Source: an uncultured Poribacteria bacterium (GTDB lineage Bacteria; Poribacteria; WGA-4E; WGA-3G). Taken from it: a stretch of 64,000 bases of DNA. Of the stretch, positions 61,610 to 64,000 are shown piece after piece. The stretch is from the NCBI GenBank assembly GCA_951812525.1, contig OX638316.1:620001-684000 (forward strand), written 5' to 3'. The stretch's first letter is position 1; every line of letters starts with the position of its first letter. The notes beneath the pieces were generated by a model. That model was not told where the DNA came from, searched no databases, and worked only from the letters and a program-made list of their open reading frames with translations. The translations under genes were made by a program, and so were the position numbers.

Positions 61610-62830
61610 ATGAGAAAAATTCTGGCATTTATCATCTGTCTGATGACAACGCCACTTGTAGGAACTGCCGACTCAGACTTTCAAGTTGGTGGTTACTACA
61701 AAAACTTTTTCACGGCATTCAATTCACCGCTCCCGGACGCATCAATGATGGGGATCGTCGTCAATCGATTGCGTCTTAATCTTTCCTATGCCCCGGCAGA
61801 TTCACTCTCCCTCGCTTTTGCCTACGACTTCACGCCGCGCGTTCAAGACCCGTTGCTTTTCTCCCAGTCTCCCATTGCTGTTGGCGTCGCTTCGTCGCGT
61901 TACCGCGTCGTAGATTTTGATTCGTCAATTTATCCCAGACAGGACGAGCCAGTAGGCAGTGTTGGTATCTATCATAACCTTGACCGCGCTTCAGTTCAGT
62001 TTAGCACAGATTTCGCCGACTTCTCCATCGGTCGGGATGCGATTGCTTGGGGAAGTGCTCGAATCATAAACCCAACCGACATTATTGCGCCCTATACCTT
62101 TGATCAGCTCGACACGGAAGATCGTGTTGGCGTAGACGCGTTCAGAGTTCGGATTCCTATAGGTGTTATGGGAGAGATAGACACGGGATACATTTTCGGC
62201 AGCAGTTTCGATTTTGACAAAAGCGCAGTTTTTCTCCGAACGCAATTGAATGCAGTTGAAACCGATTTCTCAATTCTATTGTTGGAATTTCAGAGAGATC
62301 TTCTCGTCGGTTTCGATATAGCTCGCGGTATTGGGGGTGCGGGATTCTGGTTGGAAACGGCTTACGTATTTGCCACTCCGTTTGATGCGGGGCCTGATGC
62401 ACCGGATAACTATCTGCGAACCTCTATCGGTTTGGACTATAGCTTCGGCGGAGAGACCTATACTTTTATCGAATATCACTTCAATGGAGCAGGCGCACAG
62501 GAACCTGAAAATTTCCTTACTAATTTAGATCAACCGGCGTACACGCGTGGCGGTGTTTATCTGCTTGGCACCTACTATCTGGCTCCGGGAGTCGCCTATC
62601 AACTGACCCCACTGATTAGCCTCAGCGGACAAATGCTGTTTAACCTATCTGATCCATCAACCTGGATCGCCCCACAGATTTCATATAACGTCGCCGAGGA
62701 TATTCATCTCTCTGTTGGTGGCTTCATTAGCATCGGCAAAAGACCTAAAAATGGAGATTCTCCTCAATTTCAATCGGAGTTTGGCAGTTATCCGAACCTC
62801 TTTTTTTCTTCATTCCGGGTCTATTTCTGA
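61610..62830 (+). CDS. Outer-membrane beta-barrel-like protein
   Basis: A 406-residue protein with a signal peptide (MRKILAFIICLMTTPLVGTA) and alternating, aromatic-ended strands throughout (for example LSLAFAYDFTP, VGGFISIGKRP, LFFSSFRVYF at the end). The C-terminal F fits an outer-membrane barrel, though no named porin family is recognised. I chose ATG 61610, which begins the signal peptide; an upstream TTG frame only reads through the repeats. It ends the LolA-permease-ATPase run and may be its outer-membrane component or client. Confidence 0.75.
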   Translation: MRKILAFIICLMTTPLVGTADSDFQVGGYYKNFFTAFNSPLPDASMMGIVVNRLRLNLSYAPADSLSLAFAYDFTPRVQDPLLFSQSPIAVGVASSRYRVVDFDSSIYPRQDEPVGSVGIYHNLDRASVQFSTDFADFSIGRDAIAWGSARIINPTDIIAPYTFDQLDTEDRVGVDAFRVRIPIGVMGEIDTGYIFGSSFDFDKSAVFLRTQLNAVETDFSILLLEFQRDLLVGFDIARGIGGAGFWLETAYVFATPFDAGPDAPDNYLRTSIGLDYSFGGETYTFIEYHFNGAGAQEPENFLTNLDQPAYTRGGVYLLGTYYLAPGVAYQLTPLISLSGQMLFNLSDPSTWIAPQISYNVAEDIHLSVGGFISIGKRPKNGDSPQFQSEFGSYPNLFFSSFRVYF

Positions 62831-62855
62831 GCCGTACGAAGAAGCAAGTTCAATG

Positions 62856-62972
62856 ATGGAATATCGTGAACAGTAGATCGGCGAAGTTGGAAACCTCGCC
62901 TACCGAGGATCAGGAGATGTTATGGAATATCGTGAACAGTGGATCGGCGAAGTTGGAAACCTCGCCTACCGA
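62856..62972 (+). repeat. Two 51-bp direct repeats, each with a GGTAGG-type hairpin
   Basis: 62856-62906 and 62922-62972 differ at one base and are offset by 66 bp. Each contains GGCGAAGTT / AACCTCGCC (62880-62900 and 62946-62966), then TACCGA. The second copy overlaps the 3' end of the uridine-kinase-like gene, whose TAG stop lies in CTACC read on the minus strand. Confidence 0.65.
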
Positions 62973-63604
62973 TGGACGGTAAATGATGTGGTTACTGTCC
63001 ACATTCCATTCTCGAATGTAGCGACAATGTCAGCGTTTTGCTTGGGCATATCCCGTTGTATATGGTGATCTTGCGCCGGTAGACATCGGTTCGCGTAAAC
63101 GCGTCGCACGGTGTGTTCATCACCAAAGTATTCCTTATCTCGCTTAACCGCTCGGTTCATAATCACAGAGGTGTCTACCTCTACCCAAACCGTAAGATCC
63201 CACCAATGAGAAAGTTCCTGTCGCAGCAGGAACACCCCTTCAACGAGAACGATGTCACACGAACTTGGATGGGCTGAAGACACACTGTCTTTAGCGGTTT
63301 CAAGTGCTCGCACAAGTGCAGCATAGTCAAAGGCATTCTCAAAGTAGTCAATGTGTTCAGGCGTATTCGGTGTCCTTAGGTGGCGGCGGATTAGGAAAGC
63401 ATCTATTGAGAGTAAGGTTACACGCAAACCGAGGTGACTCAGCTGCTCGCGAATGTCCATAGCAAGTGTAGACTTTCCAGCACAATCCCGTCCGCTCAAC
63501 GCAATAAATTGTAGCGGACGGGATTGTAAATGGCGTGTTCTGATTTTCTGAGCGATGGACGTTGCGAATTCACCTTGGGACATTTGGTGACTTGTAATAC
63601 CCAT
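62966..63604 (-). CDS. Uridine kinase-like P-loop protein
   Basis: A 212-residue P-loop kinase-type protein. Walker A is GRDCAGKSTLAMDI near residue 38; the substrate-binding phrase is LLSIDAFLIRRHLR, and ILVLEGVFLLRQEL-like IVLVEGVFLLRQELSHWWDL follows, as in uridine kinase and phosphoribulokinase relatives. The lid region has RAVKRDKEYFG. It likely phosphorylates a nucleoside or sugar; substrate unproven. GAGG precedes ATG 63604. The last codons and stop lie in a 51-bp direct repeat. Confidence 0.78.
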   Translation of the reverse strand: MGITSHQMSQGEFATSIAQKIRTRHLQSRPLQFIALSGRDCAGKSTLAMDIREQLSHLGLRVTLLSIDAFLIRRHLRTPNTPEHIDYFENAFDYAALVRALETAKDSVSSAHPSSCDIVLVEGVFLLRQELSHWWDLTVWVEVDTSVIMNRAVKRDKEYFGDEHTVRRVYANRCLPAQDHHIQRDMPKQNADIVATFENGMWTVTTSFTVHR

Positions 63605-63631
63605 TTGACCTCGTTATTGGTTACAACACCA

Positions 63632-64000
63632 TTAGAAAGTTTGTGTCAAACGTACCATTGACAAGCGTCCCATTTCTGGAGTTCCGATAAATTGCTGATG
63701 TTTGCGGTTCAGCAAGTTTTGTATAGTAAATGAAAGGCGCGGTCTGGGACCGATTGGCAAATCATAGCCTGCGTTTAAATCAAACGTATAATACGATTCG
63801 ATATCACCGACGTAAACCCCTGACCTCACAGGAAAACCTGCCACAAAACGCGTTCGGAGCCCTACCGCCAATCCGAGATTGGCGTCCAGGTATTGAACGC
63901 TCGCTCCAAATTTATTTTTAGGGGCGTTGAGCGCAATGTCGCCGAGTCCATCAACGTTTTCAAAAAGATCCTTACTAACAAACGAATAATTCGCACCGAA
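63632..64000 (-). CDS. TonB-dependent receptor, C-terminal part (partial)
   Basis: An open frame on the minus strand enters from the right edge and ends at 63632, giving about 122 visible residues. It has the strand pattern of the last barrel strands of TonB-dependent receptors: FGANYSFVSKDLF, LAVGLRTRFVAGF, IESYYTFDLNAGYD, the SFTIQNLLNRKHQQF motif with the conserved N-L-x-N/D phrase, and a terminal Phe. The N-terminus with plug and TonB box is outside the window. These receptors import siderophores, B12 or glycans. Confidence 0.9.
   Translation of the reverse strand, partial: FGANYSFVSKDLFENVDGLGDIALNAPKNKFGASVQYLDANLGLAVGLRTRFVAGFPVRSGVYVGDIESYYTFDLNAGYDLPIGPRPRLSFTIQNLLNRKHQQFIGTPEMGRLSMVRLTQTF

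Overview
The window looks like a piece of a Candidatus Poribacteria-like (or related marine or sponge-associated) chromosome. This is an inference from gene content, not from a marker phylogeny. The signs are several phytanoyl-CoA dioxygenase-like (PhyH) genes, Gfo/Idh/MocA oxidoreductases, a sulfatase-fold hydrolase, sugar-phosphate isomerase/epimerase barrels, a creatininase, DUF6785- and DUF4403-type proteins, a TonB-dependent receptor and a LolA/LolCDE-like export module (so a two-membrane cell). Many short hairpin repeats lie between the genes. Genes sit on both strands, coding density is high, and no phage, complete insertion sequence or CRISPR array is visible.

Layout. 1-2100 (minus strand): the start of an acidic-repeat membrane protein cut by the left edge, a PH-like protein, tmRNA (ssrA) and smpB. 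2259-4727: hflX, a CxxC mini-protein coupled to a sugar isomerase, then tRNA-Leu(CAA). 4816-9066: an unknown protein overlapping an M24 peptidase tail to tail, small proteins, and a sensory-rhodopsin-transducer-like protein behind a consensus promoter. 9144-18239 (minus): a doubled YibE/F membrane protein, uvrC, trmB, a sugar epimerase and a GlnD-type uridylyltransferase.

18600-25976 (plus) is the most distinctive accessory block: Gfo/Idh, PhyH, Gfo/Idh, PhyH, PhyH, a sulfatase-like hydrolase, Gfo/Idh. It is probably a catabolic or tailoring pathway for a sugar-like or methylated compound. One PhyH has HxG instead of HxD, and the hydrolase has Thr where sulfatases have Cys or Ser. MoxR, a self-inhibited Fic protein, an FAD-linked D-lactate/glycolate-type dehydrogenase, a 2-hydroxyacid dehydrogenase, trpB, a HEAT-repeat protein, era and a double-length (1917 aa) tandem UvrA follow.

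40504-49476: a DnaJ-domain protein, a creatininase-PhyH-sarcosine oxidase-DUF4403 run, a DUF6785-like membrane protein (minus) and dnaN. 49587-57034 (minus): a beta-hydroxyacid dehydrogenase, a flippase-like membrane protein, nadC, a second sugar isomerase, an acyltransferase, a ManA-like cupin, and a TPR-Doc pair whose stop and start codons overlap. 57327-62830 (plus): a LolA-like protein, two FtsX-type permeases, an ATPase and a beta-barrel protein, likely one envelope transport unit. The right edge holds a uridine-kinase-like protein and the C-terminus of a TonB-dependent receptor.

At least six families of short intergenic repeats are visible. Some show compensatory base changes between copies, and some supply the stop codon of the neighbouring gene.
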